Position numbers and translations under genes: made by a program. Source: Cryobacterium arcticum (lineage in GTDB: Bacteria; Actinomycetota; Actinomycetes; Actinomycetales; Microbacteriaceae). Taken from it: 64,000 nucleotides of DNA. Location of the stretch: the NCBI RefSeq assembly GCF_003185895.1, contig NZ_QHLY01000004.1, positions 62,001 through 126,000 of the forward strand, in the 5' to 3' direction. Shown in pieces: positions 25,469 to 34,084 of the stretch. Position 1 is the first letter of the stretch; every line of letters starts with the position of its first letter. The notes under the pieces are model-generated. The model was not told the DNA's origin. It did not search any database and saw nothing but the letters and a program-made list of their open reading frames with translations.

Positions 25469-25588
25469 TGCCAGTTGAGGCCCTCTCCGGGCGCCGCGAT
25501 GGGCGCCAACTGGTATCTCGCTGGGGTGAGGTCCGTGAATTGCCAGTTCGGGCCCCCTCCGGGCGCCGCAATGGGCGGCATCTGGCAA
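25469..25588. repeat. Two 45-bp direct repeats, each with inverted ends
   Basis: Units at 25469-25513 and 25541-25585 differ at about six positions and share the core CTCCGGGCGCCGC. Each has perfect complementary ends (CCAGTTG/CAACTGG in the first, TTGCCAG/CTGGCAA in the second), so either can fold as a hairpin. They fill most of the 245-base gap between the convergent amine oxidase and TPM-domain genes, where I see no coding potential. Terminator or dispersed repeat are both possible. Confidence 0.7.
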
Positions 25589-25617
25589 GTCACGAGCGGG
25601 CGCGGGCGCCGAACCGC

Positions 25618-27756
25618 TTAGAAACGCCCGCCGCCACCGCGCCGGCCGCGGGTGCCGCTGCCGCCGAAGCTGCCGGGGCTGCGCCCGCCGCCGAAACCGC
25701 CACCGCTGCTGCGTCGTCCGCCGCCTCCGCCGAACCCGCCTCCGCCGCCGCCACCGAACATGCCGCCACCGCCGCCACCGCCGAGGATCTGACCGATCAG
25801 GATGCCGCCGAGCACCGCCCCCATCGAGCCGTTGCTGCCGCCGCGCCGGCTGGCCCCGCCGCCGCCGAAGAAGTCACCGAAGTCGTCATCGTTGTCCGAC
25901 GAGAACCCGTCGACGTCACGGCGGGCCATCGCGGTCGCCTCCGCAGCCAGGGACCCGGCGCGCTGGGAGACCGCGAGCGCCGCGGCCGGGTCGGTGGGTA
26001 CGAGGGACTCGGCCTGGGCCGTCAGCCGGGCGGCCTCGGCGAGTCGGGTGCGCGCTTCCGCTCCCACGGCGCCGCGCCGGGCCGTGATGAAATCGTCGGC
26101 GGCCGATACCTGGCTGCGCGCTGCCTGCATGCTGTTGCTGAGCGCCTGATTGAGGCGTTGCGCCTGCAGCTGGGCATCGCGCGCGCCCTGCAACGCGGCA
26201 TCCATGCTGGCATTGGTGGTTTCGAGGACCTGCACGAGCTCGATCGGGTTGATCGGCGGTGTCTCGAGCTTCGCACGAACCTCCGCGAGGGTGCGCTCGG
26301 TCTGCTCGATCGCGCCGGGCACCGCGGCCGTGCCGCCGGGCAGGGCGCGAGCGGTGACGAGATCGGTGTCGAGATCGGCCAGCATGGCCGGGATCCCGGA
26401 CTCGGCCGTCTGCAGGTCGGCGGCGAGCCGGTCCACGGCGTCGACCAGCAGTTTGGCCTGGTCCACGGCTTCCTCGGCGGCGCGGATGCCGACGGCCGCG
26501 GCGCTCGGTTCGCCTGCGGCCAGCCGGGCCTGCGCTTCGGTCAGCGCATTGGTGGCGAAGGTGAGCCGCTCGGCGGCCTGGTCGGGGTTGTCGGCGACGG
26601 TGTTGATGGCCGCAGCGGTGTACCGGGCGGCCAGCTGCTCCACCCCGGTCTCGGCTTGGTCGAGCCGGGCGTCGATTGCGGCCAGCTCGGTCTGCAACTC
26701 CGCGGCGGCGGCCGGCGCGTTGGCCTCCAGCTTGCGCAACTCGTCGAACGCCGCGGCCTGCTCGTCGAGGGCCTGGTTGGCCTCGGCGCAGAGGGCGATG
26801 ATCGAGCGGTACCAGGCCCGCACCTGCTCCTCGGTGTCGGGCTCGGCGTCATCCAGGCGTTGCTGCAGCGTGAACGCCTCGCTCAGCTTGCCCGCCGCGG
26901 TGCTCACCGCCGCCTGGAACGGTTCGGCAGCGCCCACCCCGTACTGCGCGACCGCGAAGCCCACCTCCTGGCCGCTGGTCTTGATGGCGTCATCGGTCTC
27001 GATCAGCGCACTGGATGCTTCCCGCTTCAGTTCGGCCGTCGGCACCTGGTCGGCGCCGGGCCCGACCGCCGTCTTGGCGCCGCGGCGGCGGAGCAACACG
27101 ATCACGATGGTGACGATCGCTCCCAGAATCACCACGGCGATCAGCACCCCGACCCAGCCGGGCAGCCCGCCGGAGCCGGTATTGGCCTCCCCGGGCGTGA
27201 CGACCGGGTCGCTGAGCGGTTCGCCTGCCACACTCTGCTGCATGGCGGTCGCGCCGTTGATGGCCGCTCCCGCCCAATCGTTCTCCCGCAACGACGGCTC
27301 GATGGCCGTGCTCGTCACCTCACTGAGCTGGGCATCACTCAGCACGAAGTCTGTCGCGACCGACAGCTGATACTGGCGGTCATCGGTGGCCACGGCCAGC
27401 AGCACGTCGCTCTCACCGAATCCGTTGTTCACGGCGGTCTGGTCGGCCCAGGTGGAGAGGTCATCAACACCGTCGAAACTCGACACGTAGGCCACGTACA
27501 GGTCGATCCGAGTGTCAGCGTAGAGCTCGTCGAAGGCCGCGAGCACCTCGTCCTCCCGGTCGCCGAGAGCCCCGACGGTGTCGACGATCTTGCTGTCCTC
27601 GAACGTCACCGGGTCATCCGCCCGCGCCGCCAGGGGAGTGGCCAGCCCCGCTCCGACCAGGCCGGCGACGGCCAGCGCACCCGCCGCGCTCAGCAGCGCC
27701 ACCCGGGCGGCGAGCCCGGTGACGGTCGATCGAATGTGCGGGCGGCCTGACTGCAT
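25618..27756 (-). CDS. TPM-domain membrane protein with long coiled coil and Gly-rich tail
   Basis: 712 residues. Order: signal peptide (about 1-45, ending ATPLAARA), extracytoplasmic TPM domain (about 48-170), one membrane helix near 190-212 (WVGVLIAVVILGAIVTIVIV), a long cytoplasmic Ala/Glu/Gln-rich coiled-coil region (about 225-600), and a C-terminal glycine-rich tail rich in GGGG, FGG and Arg. TPM proteins are common partners of PspA-like proteins. ATG at 27756 follows GAGGA by about ten bases; an ATG at 27765 is an alternative. A much longer upstream frame lacks support. Function: probably envelope stress or membrane integrity, by family. Confidence 0.87.
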   Translation of the reverse strand: MQSGRPHIRSTVTGLAARVALLSAAGALAVAGLVGAGLATPLAARADDPVTFEDSKIVDTVGALGDREDEVLAAFDELYADTRIDLYVAYVSSFDGVDDLSTWADQTAVNNGFGESDVLLAVATDDRQYQLSVATDFVLSDAQLSEVTSTAIEPSLRENDWAGAAINGATAMQQSVAGEPLSDPVVTPGEANTGSGGLPGWVGVLIAVVILGAIVTIVIVLLRRRGAKTAVGPGADQVPTAELKREASSALIETDDAIKTSGQEVGFAVAQYGVGAAEPFQAAVSTAAGKLSEAFTLQQRLDDAEPDTEEQVRAWYRSIIALCAEANQALDEQAAAFDELRKLEANAPAAAAELQTELAAIDARLDQAETGVEQLAARYTAAAINTVADNPDQAAERLTFATNALTEAQARLAAGEPSAAAVGIRAAEEAVDQAKLLVDAVDRLAADLQTAESGIPAMLADLDTDLVTARALPGGTAAVPGAIEQTERTLAEVRAKLETPPINPIELVQVLETTNASMDAALQGARDAQLQAQRLNQALSNSMQAARSQVSAADDFITARRGAVGAEARTRLAEAARLTAQAESLVPTDPAAALAVSQRAGSLAAEATAMARRDVDGFSSDNDDDFGDFFGGGGASRRGGSNGSMGAVLGGILIGQILGGGGGGGMFGGGGGGGFGGGGGRRSSGGGFGGGRSPGSFGGSGTRGRRGGGGRF

Positions 27757-27964
27757 GGGGTCCATTTCCTCGAACGGTTCGCGTGCGGCGGTTCCCATCG
27801 AGCATAGAACCCCCGGCCAGGAGCGGCTAGGAAGCCGGCTGGGAGCCAGCCGGCGCGACTGTTGCGCTCTGTTACCGCTGACCGGATGCCCGCGGGCCAC
27901 CTCGGGCACACTGGAATCCGCGGCAATCGTTCGCGGCCGCATCGATCCCGTCACGGAGGCGAGA

Positions 27965-28747
27965 ATGACCATCCAGAATCTCGCCGCCATGACCGACCTG
28001 GCCGCTCGCCCCACTCTCGCCGTGGTCGAGGTCACCCGCAGCCGGCCCGACCGGCCCGAGTACCACGCCAAGGTGCAGACCCTCAACGCCACCGTTGTGG
28101 ATGCCGGCACCCGCGGCGGGTGGACCGTCGTGCGCCTGGCCGCCGCCGATCTCGATCCCGCGGCGCTGCTGGACCTCACCGACTCCGCCGACGCTGTCGT
28201 GATCGTGGGCGGCGAAGACATCGACCCCCGCTTCTACGGCGCCCGCGCCGGCTACGAGGGCGAGACCACCCACTTCATCGACGCTGACGAGGGCCAGATC
28301 GCCCTCGTGCAGCGCGCCGCCGACCGCGGCACACCGCTGCTGGGCATCTGCCGCGGCTTGCAGATCATCAACGTCGCCCTCGGCGGCGACCTCGTGCAGC
28401 ACATCGACGACGGCATCCACCGCAACGTCGGCGTGCCGATCGACGAGATCCTCTCCACCCACGACGTGCACCTGCACGCCACCAGCGGCCTCGCCGCCGC
28501 CCTCGGTGACACCCGCATCTCGGTGCAGAGCGCACACCACCAGAGCGTCGGCCGCCTCGGCGCCGGCCTGGTACCCGTGGCCACGGCGCCCGACGGCCTG
28601 GTCGAAGCCCTCGAACACCGCACCGCGCCGATCACCGGGGTGCAGTGGCACCCCGAAGCACCGGATGCGCCCGCCGCCCAGCTGCCCCTCCTGCTCGCGT
28701 CCCTCCAAGCGTCGCTAGCCACCACCGAGGTCGCCCGCGCCGCCTAG
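27965..28747 (+). CDS. Class-I glutamine amidotransferase-like gamma-glutamyl hydrolase (peptidase C26)
   Basis: 260 residues. Nucleophile elbow LLGICRGLQIINV (Cys about residue 122) and the C-terminal catalytic pair in GVQWHPEAPD (about 227-236), plus IVGGEDIDPRFYG near 80-92, mark the PuuD-like gamma-glutamyl-gamma-aminobutyrate hydrolase family. Usual role is release of glutamate from gamma-glutamylated amines in putrescine breakdown; whether that pathway exists here is unknown. GGAGG ribosome site. Divergent from the TPM-domain gene. Confidence 0.88.
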   Translation: MTIQNLAAMTDLAARPTLAVVEVTRSRPDRPEYHAKVQTLNATVVDAGTRGGWTVVRLAAADLDPAALLDLTDSADAVVIVGGEDIDPRFYGARAGYEGETTHFIDADEGQIALVQRAADRGTPLLGICRGLQIINVALGGDLVQHIDDGIHRNVGVPIDEILSTHDVHLHATSGLAAALGDTRISVQSAHHQSVGRLGAGLVPVATAPDGLVEALEHRTAPITGVQWHPEAPDAPAAQLPLLLASLQASLATTEVARAA

Positions 28748-28749
28748 TT

Positions 28750-28810
28750 CGCGACCTGTGAGCTAAGCCCCGAAAAACCCGAGTTTTGGGTGCTTAGGTC
28801 ACGGCTCGCG
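28750..28810 (+). repeat. 61-bp palindromic element, copy B
   Basis: Same length and layout as copies A and C: CGCGA end, GTGAGCTAAGCCCCGAAAA, a complementary right half, and a TCGCG end. It lies between two convergent genes; it begins 3 bases after the stop of the C26-type hydrolase gene, and its right arm holds the TAA stop and last few codons of the TetR gene on the minus strand. Confidence 0.88.
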
Positions 28811-29327
28811 GGCGCACCCGGGCCAGGAACGCGGGCACGTCCAGCTCGTGCTCGAACGGCTCGGCGACGGTGGTGGCGTCGTAGTACAGGCCGTCGGCCA
28901 GCAGCATGGTGGCCCGGGCCAACTCGGGGTCCTGCAAATCGTCGTTGAGAATCTCGAAGTACCGGCGCCGCATCTCCACCACCACCGCCCGGGCCTGTGG
29001 GGTGCGGCGGGCCAGGGTGCCGCCGGCGAGGGTGGCCCGGTCCAGCGGGCTGTTCACGTACTCGGCCAGGCTCACGTAGTAGGCGGCAGCGCCGCCCGGG
29101 GCCTGCCGCATGCGTTCGTATTCGGCGGCGGCCAGCGTCTCGAGCCGTTCGATCAGCGCGGTCTCCAGCCCGTCCCGGGAGCCGAAGTGGTAGAGCAGGC
29201 CGCCCTTGGTGACGCCGGCGGCTTTCGCGACCGCGTCGAGGGAAGCGCCGGAACCGCTGGTGTCAATGAGCAGTTCCTGGAACGCGGTGAGGATGCTCTC
29301 CCGCGCGCTGTCGCGATGTTGGGCCAT
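28794..29327 (-). CDS. TetR-family repressor, divergent from MFS pump
   Basis: 177-residue TetR protein. The DNA-binding domain is about residues 8-55 (LDAVAKAAGVTKGGLLYHF is the helix-turn-helix), followed by a helical ligand domain. Start chosen at the ATG with MAQHRDSARESI; longer frames reach into the neighbouring gene's promoter. Its last codons and TAA stop come from the 61-bp element. It faces the MFS gene across a mirrored site and probably represses it in response to the pump substrate. Confidence 0.88.
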   Translation of the reverse strand: MAQHRDSARESILTAFQELLIDTSGSGASLDAVAKAAGVTKGGLLYHFGSRDGLETALIERLETLAAAEYERMRQAPGGAAAYYVSLAEYVNSPLDRATLAGGTLARRTPQARAVVVEMRRRYFEILNDDLQDPELARATMLLADGLYYDATTVAEPFEHELDVPAFLARVRPRAVT

Positions 29328-29336
29328 GCCCGCCAC

Positions 29337-29390
29337 TTTACTGTACTTGGTGGTATAGTCGATGTCTGCTGTACTGAATGGTGCAGTAAA
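29337..29390. promoter_or_regulatory. Mirrored half-sites in the tetR / MFS divergent promoter
   Basis: TTTACTGTAC at 29337-29346 and GTGCAGTAAA at 29381-29390 are reverse complements but for one base. CTGTACT also recurs in between (29369-29375). They lie between the TetR start and the MFS start and are plausible operator half-sites. Spacing (34 bases) is long for one TetR dimer, so two dimers are possible. Confidence 0.5.
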
Positions 29391-29433
29391 ACTCGCCGTT
29401 CCGTTCGGAACCCCGTTCTTCAGCCAGGTTGAC

Positions 29434-31005
29434 ATGAGCACGACAGACACCATCCGCACCCTTTCCGACAGCACCGCCGCCGCATCGGCCGCACCCCGCG
29501 CCGGCCGCCGGGAATGGTTCGGCCTGGTGCTGCTGATGCTGCCGGTGTTGCTCATCTCGGTGGACAACACCGTGCTGAGTTTCGCCCTGCCGGCGATCAG
29601 CCTCGACCTGCGCCCCAGCAGCACCACGCTGCTCTGGATCGTCGACGTCTACCCGCTGGTGCTCGCCGGCTTGCTGGTGGCCATGGGCACTCTCGGCGAC
29701 CGGGTTGGCCGGCGCCGGCTGCTTCTGATCGGTGCCACCGGGTTCGGTGTGGTGTCGGTGCTGGCGGCGTTCGCGCCCACCGCCGAGTTGCTGATCGCGG
29801 CCCGCGCGGTGATGGGCTTCTTCGGCGCCATGATCATGCCGTCCACCCTCTCGTTGCTGCGCAGCCTGTTCCGGGATGCCCGCCAGCGCACCCTGGCGAT
29901 CGCGGTCTGGGCCGGTGCCTTCGCGGCCGGGTCGAGCCTCGGCCCGATCGTGGGCGGGGTAGTTCTGCAGCACTTCAACTGGGGTGCCGTGTTTCTCATC
30001 GCGGTGCCGTTCCTGCTGCCCCTCGTGGTGTTCGCACCCTTGCTGGTGCCCGAGTCCAAGGACCCGGCGCCATTGAAGATCGACCTGGCCAGCGTGGCGC
30101 TGTCGCTGCTCACGCTCACCCCGTTGGTGTTCGCCATCAAGACCCTCACCCACGATGGCGCCACGGTGCTCGGCCTCGGCGCGCTGGTGCTGGGCCTGGT
30201 CGCCGGCGCGGTCTTCCTCCGCCGCCAGCTGCGCATCGGCAACCCGCTGCTCGACCTGGCCCTGTTCCGGCATGCGCCGTTCGCCGGGTCGGTGCTGGCG
30301 AACTTCCTCTCGGTCTTCAGCCTGGTCGGGTTCCTGTTCTTCGTATCGCAGCACCTGCAGCTGGTACTCGGCCTCGACCCGCTCGACGCCGGACTGCTCC
30401 TGTTGCCCGGAGCCGTGCTGTCGGTAGCCGCCGGCCTGGGCGCGGCCTACGTGGTGCGCCGGGTGCCGCCGCGTCTGGTGATCGTGGCCGGCATCCTGCT
30501 CTCGGCCGGAGGTTTCGCGCTGATCGTGCTGCTGCGGGAAAACCTGACGGCCGGGGTGGTGGCGCTCGCGTTCGGCATCCTCTCGGTGGGCGTCGGTGCG
30601 GCCGAGACCATCTCCAACGACACCATCCTGAGCTCGGTGCCGGCCGACAAGGCCGGGGCTGCGGCCGGTGTCTCCGAGACCGCCTATGAGCTCGGTGCCG
30701 TGCTCGGCACCGCTGTGCTCGGCGCGATCCTCGCGGCCTCCTACCGGGCTGCCGTGGTGCTGCCCGACGGCCTCGGCGCCGGGGCGGCCGGCCAGGCCGG
30801 AGAAACCCTCGGCGGGGCGCTCGGTGTGGCCGGAAGCCTGCCTGCCGGTCAAGCCGAGGCGCTCACCGAGTCGGCTCGGGCAGCGTTCGACAGCGGCGTT
30901 GGCGTGACCTCGATCATCGCCGTGGCGCTGATGCTGGTGGCCGCGGCCGCCGTGCAACTGAGCATGCGCCCCCGCCGCACCTCCCGCCCGCGACCCGTGA
31001 GCTAA
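29434..31005 (+). CDS. MFS multidrug transporter, QacA/SmvA-like 14-helix type
   Basis: 523-residue inner-membrane antiporter. Motif ISVDNTVLSFALPAIS near residues 42-57 matches the helix-1 signature of the DHA2 family, the loop LGDRVGRRRL follows helix 2, and fourteen hydrophobic helices can be drawn. Likely exports lipophilic cations or dyes, by family. ATG at 29434 chosen for the AGG site before it; the frame is open 72 bases further upstream through the operator region. The last codons and TAA stop lie inside the 61-bp element. Confidence 0.88.
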   Translation: MSTTDTIRTLSDSTAAASAAPRAGRREWFGLVLLMLPVLLISVDNTVLSFALPAISLDLRPSSTTLLWIVDVYPLVLAGLLVAMGTLGDRVGRRRLLLIGATGFGVVSVLAAFAPTAELLIAARAVMGFFGAMIMPSTLSLLRSLFRDARQRTLAIAVWAGAFAAGSSLGPIVGGVVLQHFNWGAVFLIAVPFLLPLVVFAPLLVPESKDPAPLKIDLASVALSLLTLTPLVFAIKTLTHDGATVLGLGALVLGLVAGAVFLRRQLRIGNPLLDLALFRHAPFAGSVLANFLSVFSLVGFLFFVSQHLQLVLGLDPLDAGLLLLPGAVLSVAAGLGAAYVVRRVPPRLVIVAGILLSAGGFALIVLLRENLTAGVVALAFGILSVGVGAAETISNDTILSSVPADKAGAAAGVSETAYELGAVLGTAVLGAILAASYRAAVVLPDGLGAGAAGQAGETLGGALGVAGSLPAGQAEALTESARAAFDSGVGVTSIIAVALMLVAAAAVQLSMRPRRTSRPRPVS

Positions 31006-31049
31006 GCCCCGAAAACCTCGAGTTTTGGGTGCTTTCCTCTCAGCTCGCG
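30989..31049 (+). repeat. 61-bp palindromic element, copy C
   Basis: Third copy, again exactly 61 bp. Left arm supplies the last codons and TAA of the plus-strand MFS gene; right arm supplies the last codons and TGA of the minus-strand copA gene. Centre CTCGAG; arms can pair to form a long stem suited to termination in both directions. Confidence 0.88.
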
Positions 31050-33301
31050 AAGGGGCGGAAGCCGCGCAGGCGGAGGCTGTTGCTCACCACGAAGACCGAG
31101 GAGAGCGCCATGGCGGCGCCCGCGATCAGCGGGTTGAGCAGGCCGAGGGCGGCCAGCGGGATCGCCGCCACGTTGTAGGCGAACGCCCAGAACAGGTTCG
31201 CCTTGATCGTGGCCAGCGTGCGCCGGGACAACCGGATGGCATCGACCACGGCGAGCAGGTCGGCACGCACCAGAGTGATGTCACTGGCTTCGATGGCCAC
31301 ATCGGTACCCGTGCCCATGGCGATGCCGAGGTCGGCGGCGGCCAGCGCCGCGGCGTCGTTCACGCCGTCGCCCACCATCGCCACCACGTGGCCGGCGGCC
31401 TGCAGCGCGCGCACCCTGTCAACCTTCTCGGCCGGCAGCACACCCGCGAAGACCTCGCTGATGCCCACCTGGTCGGCCACAGCGCGGGCGGCGGTGGGGT
31501 TGTCGCCGGTGAGCAGCACCGGAGTGAGCCCGAGCGCCACCAACTGGGCCACGGCCGCAGCGCTGCTGGGCTTGACCTCATCGGCCACGGCCAGGATGCC
31601 CCGGGCCGCGCCATCCCAGGCCACCGCCACGGCGGTCTGCCCGCGCGCCTCGATACCGGCCAGCACCTCGGCCAGATCGGCGGGCAAGATCACCTGCCAC
31701 TCGTCGGCCAACCACCGCGGCCGGCCCACCAGCACTAAGTGGCCTTCGACGGTGGCCTGCACGCCGAAGCCCTGCGCCGAGGTGAAGGCCGTGGCTGCAG
31801 GCAGGATGCCCACCTGGTCGGCCGCACCGTTCACGATGGCGATCCCGATCGGATGCTCAGAGCCGGCCTCGGCCGCGCCCGCCAGCCGCAGAAGCTCGGT
31901 TTCCGCAGCAGCACCGGCAGGGGTTCCCGCCAAGCCGCCGTCCGCGGCCACCCCGGCAGCCACATGCACGCCGAGCAACGCCATCCGCCCCGTGGTCACG
32001 GTGCCGGTCTTGTCAAGCACGATGGCGTCCACCTGGCGGGTGGACTCCAGGATCTGTGGTCCGCGAATGAGGATGCCCAACTGAGCGCCGCGCCCGGTGC
32101 CCACCAACAGGGCGGTGGGAGTGGCCAGACCCAGGGCACACGGGCAGGCGATGATGAGCGTGGCCACCGCGGCGGTGAACGCCTGTTCGGGGCTGGCGCC
32201 GACAAGCAGCCAGACCGCCAGGGTCCCCAGCGCGATCACGAACACGATCGGCACGAAGACCGCGGAGACCCGGTCGGCCAGGCGCTGCACAGGGGCCTTG
32301 CCGGACTGCGCCTGCTCCACCAGCCGGCCGATGCGGGCCAGCTCGGTGTCGGCGCCCACCCGGGTGGCACGCACGGTGAGGCGGCCGCCGGAGTTGACGG
32401 TGGCGCCCACGACGGTGTCGCCGGGGCCCACCTCCACCGGCACGGTCTCGCCGGTGAGCAGGCTGGTGTCGATGGCCGAGGCGCCATCGACGACCACGCC
32501 GTCTGTGGCCACCTTCTCGCCCGGTCGCACCACGAAGACGTCACCGACCATCAGTTCGCCGATCGGGATGCGCCGTTCGAGCGACCCGCGCAGCACGGCC
32601 ACGTCTTTCGCGCCCAGGTTGACCAGCGCCTGCAGGGCCGCGCCGGAGCGGGTCTTGGCCCGCGCCTCGAAGTACCGCCCGGCCAGGATGAAGACCGTGA
32701 CGGCGGCCGCGACCTCGAGGTAGATGTCGGTCTGCCCCGACATGCCGAAGCTCAGCTGCATGGTCATGCCGGGCATGCCGGCGTCACCCAGGAACAGGGC
32801 GTAGAGCGACCAGCCGAACGCGGCCAGCACGCCCACGCTGATCAGGGTGTCCATGCTGGCGGCGCCGTGCCTGGCGTTCAGCCACGCGGCCCGGTGGAAC
32901 GGCCACGCGCCCCAGACGGCCACCGGGGCGGCGAGCGTCAGGGCCAACCACTGCCAGTTGGTGAACTGCAGCGCGGGCACCATGGAGAGCAGGGTCACCG
33001 GAATCGCCAGGGCGGTGGAGACCAGCAGCCGCTGACGTAGCGCGAGGGTGTCGGCATCCAGCTCGGCTGTGACCGGCTCGGTGACCACGGGCGCGGGCAG
33101 CCGGGCGGTGTAGCCGGTGGCCACGATGGTGGCGATGGCGTCGTCGACGGTGGTGCCCTCGGGCAGGCGAACGGTGGCCTTGTCGGTGGCGTAGTTGACC
33201 GTGGCAACCACCCCGGGCAGGCGGTTGAGCTTCTTCTCGATACGGGCGGCGCACGACGCGCAGGTCATGCCGCCGACCAGGAGGTCGACGGGCTCGCTCA
33301 C
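31040..33301 (-). CDS. copA: Copper-exporting P1B-type ATPase
   Basis: 753 residues. One N-terminal heavy-metal domain ([12 protein letters not shown], about 10-21), eight membrane helices, phosphatase loop with [10 protein letters not shown] (about 280), metal-site [12 protein letters not shown] (about 385), phosphorylation site DKTGTVT (about 430), SEHPIG (nucleotide His-Pro) and [11 protein letters not shown] near 645. These define a Cu(I)-type CopA that pumps cytosolic copper out using ATP. Its ATG overlaps the copZ stop (ATGA). Its stop lies within repeat element C. Confidence 0.96.
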   Translation of the reverse strand: MSEPVDLLVGGMTCASCAARIEKKLNRLPGVVATVNYATDKATVRLPEGTTVDDAIATIVATGYTARLPAPVVTEPVTAELDADTLALRQRLLVSTALAIPVTLLSMVPALQFTNWQWLALTLAAPVAVWGAWPFHRAAWLNARHGAASMDTLISVGVLAAFGWSLYALFLGDAGMPGMTMQLSFGMSGQTDIYLEVAAAVTVFILAGRYFEARAKTRSGAALQALVNLGAKDVAVLRGSLERRIPIGELMVGDVFVVRPGEKVATDGVVVDGASAIDTSLLTGETVPVEVGPGDTVVGATVNSGGRLTVRATRVGADTELARIGRLVEQAQSGKAPVQRLADRVSAVFVPIVFVIALGTLAVWLLVGASPEQAFTAAVATLIIACPCALGLATPTALLVGTGRGAQLGILIRGPQILESTRQVDAIVLDKTGTVTTGRMALLGVHVAAGVAADGGLAGTPAGAAAETELLRLAGAAEAGSEHPIGIAIVNGAADQVGILPAATAFTSAQGFGVQATVEGHLVLVGRPRWLADEWQVILPADLAEVLAGIEARGQTAVAVAWDGAARGILAVADEVKPSSAAAVAQLVALGLTPVLLTGDNPTAARAVADQVGISEVFAGVLPAEKVDRVRALQAAGHVVAMVGDGVNDAAALAAADLGIAMGTGTDVAIEASDITLVRADLLAVVDAIRLSRRTLATIKANLFWAFAYNVAAIPLAALGLLNPLIAGAAMALSSVFVVSNSLRLRGFRPFAS

Positions 33302-33543
33302 GCGGCTGAGCCCTGGTCGGCGCCCTGCAGCTCGTAACCGGCTTCATCGATGGCTGCGCGAATCTCGGCGGCATCCGGGGTCACGGTGCTGGTGACGTGC
33401 ACGGTGCTGGCCGCGCCCACGACCAGGTCAACGGTGACGGCGTTGACGCCGGCCACCAGCGAGACCTCCTCGATCACACTGGCGACGCAGTGGCCACAGG
33501 TCATGCCGGTGACGAGGTAATCGGTGTTGAGTGTCTGAGCCAT
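33298..33543 (-). CDS. copZ: Copper chaperone, heavy-metal-associated domain
   Basis: 81-residue single-domain metallochaperone with the Cu-binding loop [13 protein letters not shown] (about residues 11-23) in a betaalphabeta fold. It delivers Cu(I) to CopA, whose gene overlaps its stop. It is transcribed divergently from csoR, and the operator region lies just upstream. Confidence 0.94.
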   Translation of the reverse strand: MAQTLNTDYLVTGMTCGHCVASVIEEVSLVAGVNAVTVDLVVGAASTVHVTSTVTPDAAEIRAAIDEAGYELQGADQGSAA

Positions 33544-33604
33544 GGTGCGGACCTTCTTCGGTGAAACGGATGTCGGTGAAGCGGCTGGCGAGCCGCGGGG
33601 TGGA

Positions 33605-33654
33605 TACCCCCTCCGGGTACTCTAGCGCACATCCGTGATACCGTGAGGGGGTAT
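33605..33654. promoter_or_regulatory. Two CsoR-type operators between copZ and csoR
   Basis: TACCCCCTCCGGGTA at 33605-33619 (5-bp arms) and ATACC...GGTAT at 33638-33654 (5-bp arms, 7-base spacer, G/C-rich core). A/T-flanked GC-tract palindromes of this type are known CsoR sites. One copy faces each gene, so CsoR should repress both the copZ-copA unit and itself until copper binds. Confidence 0.75.
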
Positions 33655-33682
33655 AGGGTCAGCCGACACTCAGGAGAACATC

Positions 33683-34057
33683 ATGACGACCGTCCCCGCC
33701 GCAGCACCCGAAGATGCAGCACCCGAAGATGCAGCGCCCGAACACGACGCGCACGCCGAGCACACCCACGACGGCCCGCACGGCTACATCTCCAACAAGG
33801 ACGACTACCTCAAGCGCCTGCGCCGCATCGAGGGCCAGGCGCGCGGCCTGCAGGGCATGGTCACCGACGACAAGTACTGCATCGACATCCTCACCCAGGT
33901 GTCGGCCATGACCAGCGCCCTGCAGTCGGTGGCGCTGGGCCTGCTCAACGACCACCTCAGCCACTGCGTCGTCGACGCCGTCGCCACCGGCGGCGACGAG
34001 GCCACGGCCAAGCTCAAGGAAGCCGGGGACGCGATCGCCCGGCTGGTGCGTTCCTAA
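33683..34057 (+). CDS. csoR: CsoR copper-sensing repressor
   Basis: 124-residue DUF156/CsoR protein. Cu(I) ligands of the family are all present: Cys in KYCIDIL (about 74), and His and Cys in NDHLSHCVV (about 99 and 103), with the H-x3-C spacing. KRLRRIEGQARGLQ begins the four-helix fold. The first 35 residues are an extra acidic His-rich extension containing a duplicated APED-A unit. AGGAG ribosome site. Divergent from copZ-copA, which it should control. Confidence 0.94.
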   Translation: MTTVPAAAPEDAAPEDAAPEHDAHAEHTHDGPHGYISNKDDYLKRLRRIEGQARGLQGMVTDDKYCIDILTQVSAMTSALQSVALGLLNDHLSHCVVDAVATGGDEATAKLKEAGDAIARLVRS

Positions 34058-34084
34058 CCGCCAAGATTTCCCTAGGCTGTGCGC

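Noticed and set aside
25621-25800. Low-complexity GC-rich tract resembling a repeat array
   Set aside because: It encodes the glycine-rich tail of the TPM-domain protein; the repetition reflects codons for Gly, Phe and Arg.
24475-27750. A 1091-codon open frame on the plus strand across solA and the TPM gene
   Set aside because: It runs in another frame of the amine oxidase and antisense to the TPM-domain gene; composition is the Ala/Arg/Gly-rich pattern typical of shadows in GC-rich DNA, with no recognisable domain.
27757-28221. Upstream extension of the TPM-domain frame
   Set aside because: The extension has no signal-peptide logic; the signal peptide begins at the ATG at 27756, with a GAGGA site before it, and the extension overlaps the divergent hydrolase gene.
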